From Garcia nutans (lineage: Eukaryota > Streptophyta > Magnoliopsida > Malpighiales > Euphorbiaceae), in assembly GCA_947685225.1 (NCBI GenBank), contig CANTUV010000004.1, forward strand, positions 13,361,001 through 13,425,000: DNA of 64,000 bases, given 5' to 3'. Position numbers and translations under genes: made by a program. Below the pieces are notes generated by a model. The model ran no database searches, had not been told where the DNA came from, and worked only from the letters and a program-made list of their open reading frames with translations. This document shows positions 1 through 10,582 of this stretch, piece by piece (the stretch's first letter is position 1; every line of letters begins with the position of its first letter).

Positions 1-681
1 GACAATTGATACCTTTGAATTGCTTAAATCGTGTCCCTGCTATTCCAAAAAAAAAAAAGAAATTGAATTTCTCCCTTTTCCTTCACCGATTTGGTTTCAA
101 ATTTTCAAGTCTCTTTTGGATTTTCGGCTCCCCCTTTTTTCTTTGTGTTTGGTCCTTATTTATAATGGTTTGATATAGTTTATTCTTAATTAGTCACAGC
201 AAGTAATATTAATAAAAAAAAACAAAAACCTAATTGAATTAGGTTTCAAAAAATTTGCATCGGAAAAATTGAGCTGCCGAAAAAACTTCCGCAGGAAAAA
301 ATGCGCTAGCGAAAAAAATCTGCCGCAGGAAATTGAGGCAGTGGGCGGGCTACGGGCGACCATTTTTTCCTGCGGCAGTTTTTGGTGTCAATTTTTTCTG
401 CAGGCGAAATAGCTTGGGCCATTTCGCCCGCAGGAAATTCCTACGGGCGAAATTCCCACCGGCCCGCGCGACGATTTTTTCATCGCCGATTTTTTTACTC
501 CGATTTTTATTTTTATTTTTTGACTTTTATTTGTTTATTTTTATTTTTTATTAATAAAAATTAGATACTAAAGCAAAAAATTATTTAACAAAAATTATTT
601 TGGACCAATTAGACAACAAAAATTATTTTGGACTAAATAAAACATATTGGACCGGATTGGGTCAAAAATTAAGGGTCTACA
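1..681 (-). mobile_element. Tat-type LTR fragment, right-hand end
   Basis: The last 80 bases (about 600-681) closely resemble the ends of the two Tat LTRs at 12121 and 36143: a TTTTGGAC block, then a GGGTCAAAAATTAAG stretch, then GTCTACA. Read on the minus strand the LTR would begin TGTAGACC. The left end lies outside the window. A GC-rich patch at about 290-475 sits in otherwise very AT-rich DNA, as in the other Tat LTRs. The sequence to its right is a gag fragment of another element in the opposite orientation, so 681/682 looks like an insertion boundary. Lineage is inferred from the better preserved copy at 10583-36143. Confidence 0.6.
421..453. repeat. 33-bp near-perfect palindrome in LTR GC patch
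   Basis: Arms ATTTCGCCCG (421-430) and CGGGCGAAAT (444-453) are exact reverse complements, and the 13 bases between them are also nearly self-complementary. A second inverted repeat, CTGCCGCAGGAAA at 320-332 with its exact complement at 366-378, lies just upstream. Both could form stable hairpins in DNA or transcript. Function unknown. Confidence 0.8.
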
Positions 682-682
682 A

Positions 683-1060
683 TTATGCAATTACATGATG
701 GGATGCTGCAAAACAAAAGAGAAGAGGAAACAAGGAAAGACCTATTGAAGAGTGGAGAGATCTCAATTTTATTATGAGGAGACATTTTGTATCAAGTCAC
801 TACTATAAAGAGATGGACTTGATAGGGAAATTTTAAACATTATAGAATTGCAACCATATATGGAGTTGGAGGAGCTATTGCATCTTGCAATAACAGTAGA
901 ATTACAATTAAAGAAGAAGAATCAATTTACAACTACTTCTATTTATAAGCCCTCTTAGAAGAAAGAAGAGAAAGTTGCTTCATCAAAGCCCAAGCTAGAG
1001 TCCAAGGAAGTACCTAAAGCAAACAGACATAATAAAGAGAAGGTGATATGTTTAAGGGTC
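683..1060 (+). pseudogene. gag fragment of a Ty3/gypsy element
   Basis: Plus-strand translation gives pieces typical of a plant gypsy gag: EEWRDLNFIMRRHFVSSHYY (about 748-807), then after a gap and a frame change IIELQPYMELEELLHLAI (about 838-891) and a K-rich segment with an in-frame TAG near 957. These match the family's usual order of a W-rich part, an MRRRF-like motif and a VELQ-like helix before the zinc knuckle. The middle of gag is missing and there are stops, so it is a relic. It abuts the Tat LTR end at 681. It does not belong to the Tekay copies in this window, whose gag differs. I see no pol after it. Confidence 0.65.
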
Positions 1061-1203
1061 TGATGGGGTTATAGATTAGGTTTGACAAGGTGACACATAA
1101 AGTCAAAAGAGACTGATGAGCCCGTGTTTGATCTAAATAAAGGAAACAGGTGTGCCTCAACTAACAGCTTAAACTTTTAGTAGAAATGGTTAGCATTCTT
1201 TTT
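1061..1203. other. Unassigned spacer between gag relic and 5S-like segment
   Basis: No open frame or known motif. It contains a stretch near 1155-1192 of the kind often seen near plant copia LTR ends (CAGCTTAAACTTTTAG), which may mean a lost LTR, but this is weak. Confidence 0.3.
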
Positions 1204-1257
1204 AGTTAAGTGCGTTGGTGTAGGAAAAATACTAGGATGGGTGACCTTTTAGGAAGG
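1204..1257 (+). pseudogene. 5S rRNA-derived fragment
   Basis: This 54-bp stretch aligns without gaps to the internal control region of plant 5S rRNA. It starts AGTTAAG and carries an intact TACTAGGATGGGTGACCT block (1230-1247), the box C part of the RNA polymerase III promoter. The A-box part is more changed. The rest of the 120-nt gene is not recognisable, so it is not a working 5S gene. Plant Cassandra TRIM elements carry 5S-derived promoters in their LTRs, so a relic of such an element is one explanation. A 5S pseudogene or 5S-derived SINE is another. Confidence 0.75.
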
Positions 1258-1409
1258 ACTTGGCCTAGTCTCATCACCTAGTGTTTCCAAGCTCACACCA
1301 AACTTCTTACAAGGTTTTTATGGCTCTCAACTAACACTCAAGGAACAAGTAATGAAAATTTAAGTACAAGGCAAATTGAGAAACAAAATATCAAGAGTTT
1401 GGCTATTAA

Positions 1410-2391
1410 TGTAACACCCCTATACCCCATATATGTACACCACATACACCCACATCTGTAATATACATATACCAGATACAAGGATGTCACTGTCTATTTG
1501 AAACAAACCAACCTTTAATAAAATCATCATTATAGATAAAATATTTCTTGTTAAAAAACATATACATATATCTTCATTACCTCAAAAGTTTATCCAAAAT
1601 ATACGTTTAATAAGCAACGAAAAATGTAGCGGAATATACATATATGTATATACATTAAAATCAATGTTTACAAAAATATAGAGTTTATACATGCTTGGCA
1701 GTTCATCTCTAATCTTGAAGTCCAACAATCAACACTTCACAAGGGATCTCAAGCCTAGACTCGACTCAGTCTAGCTGAACTTTTTGGCTCAACCGGATCT
1801 ACCCTGTCACCTATGCGATAAATCACAATCGCACTAAGCCAACAACTTAGTGGTACTAACCATGATAACAATATGATTCAATGTAATACCAATGTCAAAC
1901 TTTTAAGAATTAGAAACAATATACAAGGATATCATATTTCATAACATTACGTTTCATTATATTGTTCAATTATTTAATCATTCATGATTCACATTTAAAG
2001 CAAAGACAAGCATGGGCCCAAAAGAAACTAATATGCCATTCAAATTCCAGAGTTACTGTTTTGGTCCAATAATCACATTTATCAAGCTTGTAGGCAAATC
2101 ATTATCATAATAAGAAACATCTCATATGTAACATCCCAACTAGGCTTCAAGGACTAGGCCCAACCAAGCTTCAAGGGGAGCATAGCATCAACCCAACCTG
2201 GCTTCAAGGACCAGGCCCAACCTAGCTTCAAGGGATTGTTACTTTTAGGCATGCCACCAACAACAAAACTCTAAAAATTGAATAACATACTAGGCACACA
2301 ATTCTTTCATTATTTCATTATCAAATCCATTCTCTTTTTCTCATGATTATTTAGGCACAAGGCCCCAAATATTTCATTTATATCATTATTG
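1410..2391 (-). repeat. Tekay-like 3' LTR, 5' part deleted
   Basis: This corresponds to the downstream part of the LTR. About 2175-2391 duplicates 4208-4395 almost exactly, showing that both LTR remnants share this segment. It includes CTTCAAGG-type short repeats (2140-2240) at the place where other copies carry different short tandem repeats. At 2391/2392 it joins integrase sequence directly. Confidence 0.75.
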
Positions 2392-4207
2392 CTTCAAATC
2401 AAGATACATCTTAGTACTCCAGGGTGCATAGCAAAAGTCAACTGATGTGCTTCCTTCAAAATAATATTTTTCAATTTTGCATCATCAGGAACGCACAATC
2501 TATTTTTGAACCATAAACTGCCATCATCTCTAACAAGAAAATCTCGGCTCTCCCCCTTCTGGCAATCTGATGCAACTTTCTGAATTCTTTCATCTGCCAA
2601 CTGAGCCTCTCTAATTTGATCCAACAAGATTGGCCTCAATTGCAACTGAGCCAATAAAGCACCATCATCACATGATTTAAATCTAGCATGCAACACTCTC
2701 AACTCAATAAGCAACGAGAGCGAATAAGCAGTCAAACCTACTAAAGACTTCCGACTCAAGGCATCAGCAACAACATTTGCCTTACTAGGGTGATAATCAA
2801 TCAAGCAGTCGTAATTTTTAATCAATTCAAACCATCATCTTTGCCGAAGATTCAACTCCCTTTGGAACCCCAAGTATTTCAAACTTTTGTGATCCATATA
2901 GATGAAACACTTCTCCCCATAAAGATAATGTCGCCAAATCTTCAAAGCAAAACCACCAATTCCAAATCATGCGTTGGATAATTCAACTCATGCGGCTTCA
3001 ACTGCCGAGAAGCATAAGCTATGACTCTACCCTCCTGTATCAAAACACAACCTAAACCATTATGTGAAGCATCACTGTAAATCATATATGGTTTACCTTC
3101 CACAGGCAAGGTAAGAATAGGAGCTTGAGTCAACATCTCCTTCAACTGCTCAAAGCTTGCTTGACACTATTCTATCTACACTAATCTAAATCCCTTTTGA
3201 AGTAATCTGGTGAGTGGAGTAGCTATCAAAGAAAAACACTTCATAGACCATCGATAATAGCCTGCCAAACTCAGAAAACTTCTAACTTCAGTCACTGTCT
3301 TCGGTGGACTCCAATTCATAATAGCTTCAACTTTACTCGGATCAACTCTAATACCATCTGCTGAAACCACATGACCAAGCAAAGTCACTTGATCAAGCCA
3401 GAAGTCACACTTAGATAGCTTAGCATACAACTGCTTCTCTCTCAAATTCTGCAATACAATCCACAAATGCTTATCATGGTCATCCTCATTATGCGAATAC
3501 ACTAAAATATCATCGATAAAGACCACTACAAATTGATCTAGATAGGATTTAAACACCCTATTCATCAAAACCATAAAATCTGCTGGTGCAATCGTCAATC
3601 CAAAAGGCATCACCAAAAACTCATAATGCCCATACCTTGTGCGGAAAGCTGTCTTAGATATGTCTTCAGCTCTGACTCTCAACTGATGGTACCCTGATCT
3701 TAGATCAATCTTGGAGAATACTGCTTCTCCCTTCAATTGGTCAAAGAGATCATCTATCCTAGGCAAAGGATACTTGTTCTTGATAGTCACCTTATTCAGC
3801 TGCCTATAATCAATGTATAGTCTCAAAGTACCATCCTTCTTCTTCACGAACAAAACAGGTGCTCCCCACGGAGACACACTCGGGCGAACAAACCCTTTAT
3901 CTAGCAACTCCTGCAACTGTAACTTGAACTCTCTCAACTCAGTAGGGAGTAATAGAGATGGGAGTGGTACCGGGCAACAAATCTATACCAAACTCAATCT
4001 CTCTCTCAGGAGGTATCCCTAGCAACTCCTCAGGAGCAACATCTAAAAATTCAGCAACTGCGGGTATACTATCAAGCTAAGAACCCACTACCCTGGTATC
4101 CACAACATGCGCAAGATAAGCCTCACATCCCTTCTGAATCAACCTCCTAGCTGCAACAGCTGAAACCAACAAGGATGCAAGTTGTTTCTGCTCACTAGAT
4201 ACCATAA
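2392..4207 (-). pseudogene. Truncated gypsy pol (protease end, RT, RNase H, integrase start)
   Basis: Read from right to left, the fragment contains the end of the protease/linker (about 4207-3960), then reverse transcriptase with FVKKKDGTLRL, the SKIDLRSGYHQ motif and the catalytic FIDDILVYS (3937-3176). RNase H follows with YSDASHNGLG (3145-2942), and then the linker plus the start of the integrase HHCC region (2825-2394). Breaks: a deletion of about 14 bases near 3945 at the start of RT, stops near 3176, and a frame change between 2942 and 2825. Integrase stops just after its first histidines. It is closely related to the Tekay copies at 18719 and 54003. It cannot make a working polyprotein. 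Confidence 0.9.
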
Positions 4208-5986
4208 GCATAGCATCAACCTAACCTGGCTTCAAGGGATTGTTACTTTTAGGCATGCCGCCAACAACAAAACTCTAAAAATTGAATAACATACTAGGCA
4301 CACAATTCTTTCATTATTTCATTATCAAATCCATTCTCATTTTCTCATGATCATTTAGGCACAAAGCCCCAAATATTTCATTTATATCATTATAGCCAAC
4401 ACCAATGGCTTCAAATTTCATCATTTTAGTATGTATAACAAATTACATTAATCATACATTTTGAATCCTCAACACATATTTCACATAATGCTAAGCATAG
4501 CACCATTCTCATTCATCAATAATATGGTAGGTAACTTAACACATTTTCCAACCAAATGTGTCAAGTCCCAAAGTCATGTAAATGTATGCAATCATGTAAG
4601 GTTTGTACTTACCTTTAAGAGCAAAAACACCAATCTAACAACCTCCTCTTCCAAGAATCCTCCAACACTTGGATTAGGGAAACTCAATTCTCATCAAAAC
4701 CTAATCCAGAAGGTAATAATACATTCTCACTTAGTGAGTGATATAAATAAGAAAATAAGAATAATAACTATCTAGGGCAAACTCTACACATGACACGCTC
4801 AACAACACGGGCGTGTCCTTGATCATGCCCTACATCACAGAAGCTTTGACATACTCAGTGACATGGGCGTGTCACTGCACATGTCAATTCTCCTCCAACA
4901 GAGAAGCTATGACACGCTCAGTGACGCGGGCATGTCACTGGACGTGTCAATCTTCCAACAATACAGTAGCTATGACACGCTCAGTGACATGGATGTGTCA
5001 CTGGATGTGTCAATACTACTCCAACACAGAAGCTGTGACACGCTCAGTGACATGGGCGTGTCACTGCTCCTGTCAACCATATTGAAAATAGAACCAACGA
5101 CACGCCTAAAGACATGGCCGTGCTACTGGGCGTGTCAGGCCAAAAACTTGAAATCGACACCAAAAACACTATATGCAACAAACATCTTTCTTTTACCCTT
5201 TTCCACTCCAAACACACTAAACCAAAACCATCAATAAACCATAATAAACTTGCATAACATCAAAACAACTCAATAATATGCATCAACACACAATCACAGC
5301 CATACTTTACAACTCAACACATACACAATCCACAACTCTTGTCTTCTTCACCAAACTTAACATTTTCTTCAATCCAACCGCAAAATCAAAGTCAATTAGA
5401 CAACACAACCTCAAACATACCAAAATCAACCTCAAGTATACCAAAACAGCCATAAACACATCTACAACAACCAATCACCAAACTTGAAAACACAAACTCA
5501 AAAGAAAACAAAGAAACAAGTTGGAAACTTACCAAAAGTGAAGAAAATCCTTAGAATTCCAACTTGATCACTTGAAACACCCTTCAATCTTGAGTGAGGA
5601 ATCAACAAAACCTCTCTTTCCTTTGGGGTAAAATGGTGGTCGGCCAAAGAGAAGAAAGAAGAAGAAGAAAAAGATGATGAATAAGAAAGTCAACCTCTTT
5701 TAACCACTAACATCCCTCTTTAATCTCAACCAAGAAATTAATATATTAAAATAATACAAATATCATCTTCCACTTAATTTAATTTCTATCTTAAATAATT
5801 AATTATCTCATTTGACCATCAATAAATGTTGACTTGTATATGTTGTATATATCTCATATATACAACATATACACACTTCTCTTTTTCTCTCTTATCTTTC
5901 CACTTAATCAAATATACAATTTGCATTTAATTCCATTTCAACAATTAGTATTCCCAAAATTTTAGGGTATCATTTGGGATATTATA
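4208..5986 (-). repeat. Tekay-like 5' LTR, 3' part deleted
   Basis: The upstream part of the LTR. It carries the near-terminal palindrome (about 5829-5870; arms GTATATGTTGTATATA and its complement), a minus-strand splice-donor-like TTTTGGTAAGTTT near 5527, the 63-bp palindromic array, and an acceptor-like GGATTAG followed by a GTAAGTAC donor near 4610. These match the order seen in the full Tekay LTRs further on. Confidence 0.8.
4792..5140. repeat. 63-bp tandem array of nested palindromes
   Basis: Unit starts (GACACGCTCA or variants) are at 4792, 4848, 4911, 4974, 5037 and 5099, so the period is 63 bp for the central units. One well-kept unit at 4910-4949 has outer arms TGACACG and CGTGTCA enclosing inner arms GTGAC and GTCAC. 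Because 63 is divisible by three, a reading frame stays open as a 21-residue repeat, which I regard as a by-product rather than a gene. Confidence 0.85.
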
Positions 5987-6933
5987 ATTAATGCTTAAAG
6001 CATAAAATAAATGATGTTTGGTGGGGTATTTATAGCCATCTTCCTCTAAAAAAAGCTGTTTCAATTGAATTGGGGGAGACTAAGCTCTCACAAATCAAAA
6101 TCTTTAGCATTTAATACTATCATAGAGCTCTCATGGTCGCCTACCTTGTGTAGCGATGGCAAAATGCTTTGTAGCAGTCGAATTACTTTTAAGGTGATCG
6201 TGAGACACATAATATGTCTACTAGTTAGTTCTAATGGCTAGTACATGTGTCACTGATAGGTAGATGAGAACCATTCAATACCAGGCTTTATGAATGTCGC
6301 AGTCGCACTTCCTCTATTGAAGTTGCAAGATTGTTGTCTTGACTTTTCTTTTGATTTTGACCAACATACGTGGCTTCCTTTAATTGGTGAACAAAAAATT
6401 TCCCAAAATCTTTGAATAATTTGAATAGTACAATCATGATAATATGATATCATAATGGGAGAGAGGTTCTTGTGCCAAGCTTCAGATCGCAATGCTAGAT
6501 CATAAATCTTTCTACTAATCTTGTGAAAATGCCTTTTGCTTTCTTGCGGTCACTGCAGTAGCGATGCATTCATGAAATGGCTATAGTGACTGTTTGAGCT
6601 TGGCTGGCCTCTGACCGTGAACCCTACTATGACTTGTGAAAGTTTTCATTCTTTAGGGGAGGTTGTGCCAGACATGGAACGGTTGCGCCACATGGTGTAG
6701 TGGCCACACTAGAGACCACAATGAAGATCGTAAATCTTACTATGCGATTCTGAGTTTTATAATATATTGGTGTGGTTGCATTAGTCATGGGATGGTCAGG
6801 ACAAAGCTAACTTATAGAGATCTTGAAAATGCTTAAGTTTTGAGGCAAAATCACTTCAAGCAAAGATTAAATACTTTTAATATGAGCAGAAAAGATAACA
6901 ATAGAGTATGTGTGCCTAAGGATTTGGCCAACA

Positions 6934-7453
6934 ATCTCACTCTTTTTGAATTTTTCAATTAAATTGAAATGTTTATAAAAGTAAATAAGTTTAAAGTTTT
7001 ATAAACACATAATAATATGTATTTATATATGAGTTCATGATCATATGTTTAAAAGACTTACTGTCTCCCCCTCAACTCATGCTTATAAATTACTTTAACC
7101 AATTTTTAAACTTCTCCCCCTTTGAAAAATGTTCAAACCTATTCAAATATGTTAAAAATTATTGCAAGTTTGAACAAGTTTTAGGTCCATTTCAATTTCA
7201 ATTTTTAGCCCATTTTCCTCCCTCTCTTAAGCAAATTGGAAATCACAAGCAAACACAAGCCATGGAGGAAGAAAATTAAACATATCATTAATAAGGGAAA
7301 TTAACACAAGTAAGCAATGTGTGATCTTTACATTGAAAGCCCACAAAACTAGGGGAAATCACACAAAGAAAAACAAAAGAACAAAAAGAAGAAATAAGCA
7401 AAAGAAATCAAAAGAACAAGTAGAACAAAAATAAAAGAACTTGAAGAAGTGGC
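6934..7453 (-). other. 3' non-coding region of a SIRE-type relic
   Basis: Next to the LTR edge at 6933 lie several minus-strand purine tracts (for example TCAAAGGGGGAGAAG near 7111-7125 and GAGGGGGAGAC near 7069-7079). They match tracts in the same position of the SIRE element at 10277-10450 and probably include the polypurine tract. No gene seen. Confidence 0.5.
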
Positions 7454-7719
7454 TCAATATGATTCACTTGCTTCTTGATCTTTTCTGCCATTGGATCCTT
7501 TTCTTTCCCTTGAGATCATTGAGTGACTTCCCTCACCATCACTAGAACTAGCTCCTTCTTCACAAAGAGGTGAAGTTGGAATAAGTTTATCTTCAAAGTC
7601 ACTTTCTTGATCATCACTAACATCCCACTCACCCAACTCACATTGTGGGATACCCATCTTCCTTGTATTTCATACAAGTCATGATGCATATGGGAAAGTA
7701 GATATATTTTCTTGTTCAA
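7454..7719 (-). pseudogene. C-terminal end of a SIRE-associated third ORF
   Basis: Two overlapping minus-strand frames together give a short helical segment with YLLSHMHHDLYEIQGRWV, then an acidic tail (DDQESDFEDK and serine-rich residues) that ends near 7454. A frameshift lies between them, near 7640. Position (between pol and 3' LTR in a SIRE-type element) and the acidic tail parallel the ORF at 36144-38785. The function of this ORF is unknown. Only the tail survives. Confidence 0.45.
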
Positions 7720-8315
7720 CTTTTTGAATCTCTTAGCTAGATCCTTCTAAAATGATTGAATTGTTTTTTGATGGAATAAAGAGATTTAAGGATTAGATTG
7801 GTTTTGCAACTTAGAGGTTTTCATAGGCATATAAACTTCAATCTAGATTTAAACAACTGGAAGCTCCCTTCTATTTCTTCTATTCAACATTTTCCATTAA
7901 TAAGGTTTTTTTTCATTCTTTTTAGATCTAGAGTTTTCAAAAATACTGAAATATGATGAAGCTTCTCTATTCAAACTAGCAAATAGTTTATCCATTTTCC
8001 TTAAAGATCACTGTAAATGATTTACTCCAACAGTCCTCGCAATTCAATTCAATAGACAAAATGGAAATGCGACTTGGGGTTTCACTTTAATTCAAATAGA
8101 TAAATAGTTTAAAACTTTAAAACAAAGTAACAGTATCCTTACCAGGGATTGAATAGGCTCTAATACCAATAGAGAGTGGGTCATGAAATGGAAAAATATA
8201 AATGGAAGCTAATAGAAATGGATGCTAGGTATAGTGCATTGTTACACCAGACAACACAAGGTCTAACCTTGTTCACAGCCAGTAGCAGTTATAGTCAGGT
8301 TTCCAGCTATCATAC
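7720..8315 (-). other. Decayed 5' leader-like region
   Basis: On the minus strand GGTATTAGAGCC at about 8150-8162 resembles a primer-binding site for initiator tRNA-Met, and a short frame starts at an ATG near 7995. If this is the 5' end of the same relic as 7454-7719, nearly all of gag and pol have been deleted between them, giving a small non-autonomous derivative. 8170-8315 shows nothing I recognise. Confidence 0.35.
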
Positions 8316-9028
8316 TGTGAGTGGGGATTTTTATCTCCACTCTCGATTGAATGGTTCTTGCGATTTCAACACTATTAGGCTCTAGGACTTAAAGAACACG
8401 GGCCAAAAGTAGGAGTATATGGAGACGCCACCCGGATGGGCCTAGAAAATAAAAGGGGTGGATGGCTTGATTCCTAAGGAATCCCCAACCCCTACATGGG
8501 TTTGGAAAGTTAGGTATGCATGGGGAAGGTGAGAACTAACCCATCACCCCCATAACGCCCGGTTCATTGGAACCGACCTCCTTTTTAGGTTTAAATATTA
8601 TTGAATTCTTAAATTGCTATAACATTATCCATATTACATGCAATAGTGGAAAATAAATAATCATATTATAAATTAAACAAACAAGTAAACAAATAAAATG
8701 GGCAACCATACTAGATGGAAACATGCCCTTACAATATCCAATGTTCAAAACAAAGTAAAAAAAATAGGACGCCACCAATTAGTAAAAACGTGTCCCTTAT
8801 ATTAATTCTCAAATACAAATTAAATAAAAGAAGCAATTTAAATAAGGCACCAACAAAGTAAAAACATACCTTTTACAAGTCTTTTAAAATCCCAAATAAT
8901 AAGAAATTACAATCTCATAAACACATAAATAATAATTATACACATAATCATAAAATAATCATAAACTTTTGGCTTAATTAAAAGAAAATTAAAATTGCAA
9001 TCCACTAGCACATCTTAATATTAATCCC
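8316..9028 (-). mobile_element. Tat-type LTR, left part (cut by the SIRE insertion)
   Basis: It begins TGTGAGTGGGGATTTTTATC and follows the LTR starts at 10583 and 27700 closely for about 250 bp (GAATGGTTCTTGCGA, ACACGGGCC, GTCGCC-like blocks), then more loosely. It stops at AATCCC at 9028, where the SIRE element begins. The matching point in the 10583 copy continues with ATCCCTTCG, so the SIRE insertion took place inside this LTR. The remainder should lie to the right of the window. Confidence 0.75.
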
Positions 9029-10276
9029 TGTTGTCCCAAGCTAGCAACCAAGAGGGGGGAGGGGCGGGGGGTTAATTAGTTGATATAAGAGTGTTGGCAA
9101 ATTAAAAATTTAAATGGCAAGAGATGAATAAGATGTAGATGAAGATTAAGTTGAGTAGAGAGGAAAGAACACAAAGAGTTATAGTGGTTCAGATTTACCT
9201 CAATCCTACATCCACTTCCTTAACAACTTGTTAAGGTTCCACTAGACTTGAGTTTTTACAAACTTAACTCTAACTTGGTGTTTTCACTAGCTCACACCAA
9301 ACTACAACAAAGGTTTGAGATCAATCCTTACAACCCTTACAAGAGTTTTCCCAGGCTTACTCTTACAACCTAAGTGTTTCTAAGCTCACACTCAAACTTA
9401 TGACGGTGTTTAATGCTGACATCCAACACTCAATCAATACAAAAGTAGTTTTGATGCAAGGAAATGAAATTTGTTTAGTTTTTGCAATTATAATCACAAT
9501 GTTACATAAAAATGAAGTTTCTTAAGGTATTTATAGCCTTTTTACTAGTAGTTTGGGGTAGGAGCCAACATGTATGATTCTTGTCTTCCACTAAATAATT
9601 GTCTAAAGCATTTTCATGGTCGGATTAGCCCTAGTCCATTTGTACTTTAATAAGGCAGGTCAGATTAATAAAGGTTGAATGGTACTTTTTGAGAATCTGA
9701 CTAATGCTCCTTCAATGGTTGGTCCATGTGTCATCCACTAGCTAAGTGGAGACATAATGACTTCTGATTTGAAGGCTACTTAAATAGTTCGGTCAAACTT
9801 CAATCTGGTCTGGTCATACTTTTGGTTGTACGTTCAATTTTGGCTGTACCCTTGGTCATAAACTCTACTGGATGTTTTGGATAAATTCTTCTTCATAAGT
9901 TTGGTTAGAATTATCCATGGTCCAATTGGACTTCTCTGGTACTCTGAGAAAATGGGAGTACTTTGGACCGTAAAATGTACTGTGAGAATTTCCACATTAC
10001 ACAACTAATGGTGTGGTCAAACTTCTTGAGGGTCCAGTCAAACTTCTTTGGTACTATGAGAAAATGAGAGTACTTTCCACCGTGAACCTTTTTGTGTAAA
10101 TTTTGTTCGTGTTTGTATAAAAGGTCTAGTCGGCCGTTGTGTGGTCCGATCATACTTTTCAAGATTTCTTCAAAGTTTATTTTCCTACAAAGTGTAACAT
10201 GGTACAAGTGTTAGTGCTATTCAATTTGATTACCTAAGATAAAAAATAGAGTAATCATGCCAAGGGGTTGGTTAAC
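9029..10276 (-). repeat. SIRE-like 3' LTR (complete)
   Basis: On the minus strand it runs from TGTTAACCAACCCC (10276) to GGGACAACA (9029). The first 530 bp from the left match 42875-43416, the 5' LTR. A TATA box (minus CTATAAATA) is at 9528-9536. Upstream of it (9600-10160) are many degenerate GGTCNGA/TCGGACC-type motifs. The flanking target bases on the left are ATCCC. Confidence 0.85.
9528..9536 (-). promoter_or_regulatory. TATA box of the SIRE-like LTR
   Basis: Minus-strand CTATAAATA, in the same context (GAAGTTTCTT next to it) at 43362-43370 in the other LTR and in related form at 6027-6035 in the older LTR. This places the start of transcription about 30 bases to its left. Confidence 0.65.
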
Positions 10277-10290
10277 AATTTCCCCCTTTT
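10277..10290 (-). other. Polypurine tract of the SIRE-like element
   Basis: Minus-strand AAAAGGGGGAAAT directly abuts the LTR start at 10276. It would prime plus-strand DNA synthesis. Similar purine tracts at about 10350 and 10438 lie further in. Confidence 0.75.
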
Positions 10291-10582
10291 GACTTTAGAA
10301 ATTAAATTGAATTCAAAGTGTGTTTAAGAGAAATCTGGTTTGCTAAGGTGATTTGCTCCCCCTTAATAAGTTCTTTATGTTCAAGTGATCTTTTAAGGCA
10401 ATTAATTTTAAACTTATTGTTCAATTTCAATTTTACTTCTCCCCCTTTGAAAAAGGCAAAAAAAAAAATAATTGAGAAACATATTAAACAAAAACATTCA
10501 ATTCATTCAATTTAATAATAGCAATTTTCAATTCAAAGAAAGCACAAATATAGTAGATTGATTAAGTTTTAATTATTGTTAT
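10291..10582 (-). other. 3' non-coding end of the SIRE-like element
   Basis: Lies between the Tat insertion at 10583 and the polypurine tract. It has two further purine tracts and no coding frame. It should continue from 36144 on the other side of the Tat element. Confidence 0.65.

Larger units (their letters stand above)
1410..5986 (-). mobile_element. Rearranged Tekay-like Ty3/gypsy element
   Basis: On the minus strand it starts TATAATATCCC (usual TG mutated to TA) and ends GGGGTGTTACA. It is flanked by a 5-bp duplication ATTAA (1405-1409 and 5987-5991), so the outer ends are one insertion. Inside are a 3'-truncated 5' LTR (4208-5986), a pol fragment (2392-4207) and a 5'-truncated 3' LTR (1410-2391). 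Gag, the primer-binding site, most of integrase, the chromodomain and the polypurine tract are gone. It interrupts a SIRE-type LTR. Confidence 0.85.
1262..6933 (-). mobile_element. SIRE-type copia LTR fragment, split by a Tekay-like element
   Basis: The two outer pieces (about 1262-1404 and 5992-6933) form one LTR interrupted by the 1410-5986 element. The right edge reads, on the minus strand, TGTTGGCCAAATCCTTAGGC, the kind of start found in SIRE/Maximus copia LTRs and related to the start at 10276. On the left, GTGTTTCCAAGCTCACACC matches the corresponding part of the LTR at 9029-10276. A TATA-type sequence (minus strand CTATAAATA) is at 6027-6035. The left edge is unclear and overlaps the 5S-like segment, so the LTR is probably truncated. 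Confidence 0.6.

Noticed and set aside
682..700. A Tat polypurine tract to the right of the LTR end at 681
   Set aside because: A short likeness to 12122-12134 exists, but the sequence translates as the beginning of the plus-strand gag fragment, so it is target DNA.
1061..1404. A complete Cassandra TRIM
   Set aside because: Only the 5S-like part is recognisable. I cannot find LTR ends, a second LTR or a target duplication.
4813..5237. Repeat-protein-like ORFs across the palindromic array
   Set aside because: Not reported as a gene: the frame is open because the repeat period is 63 bp, and it runs antisense to the element. Noted as a finding only.
7037..7279. Short plus-strand ORF near 7037
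   Set aside because: No recognisable motif. It crosses purine/pyrimidine tracts of the SIRE 3' region and has no promoter or relative.
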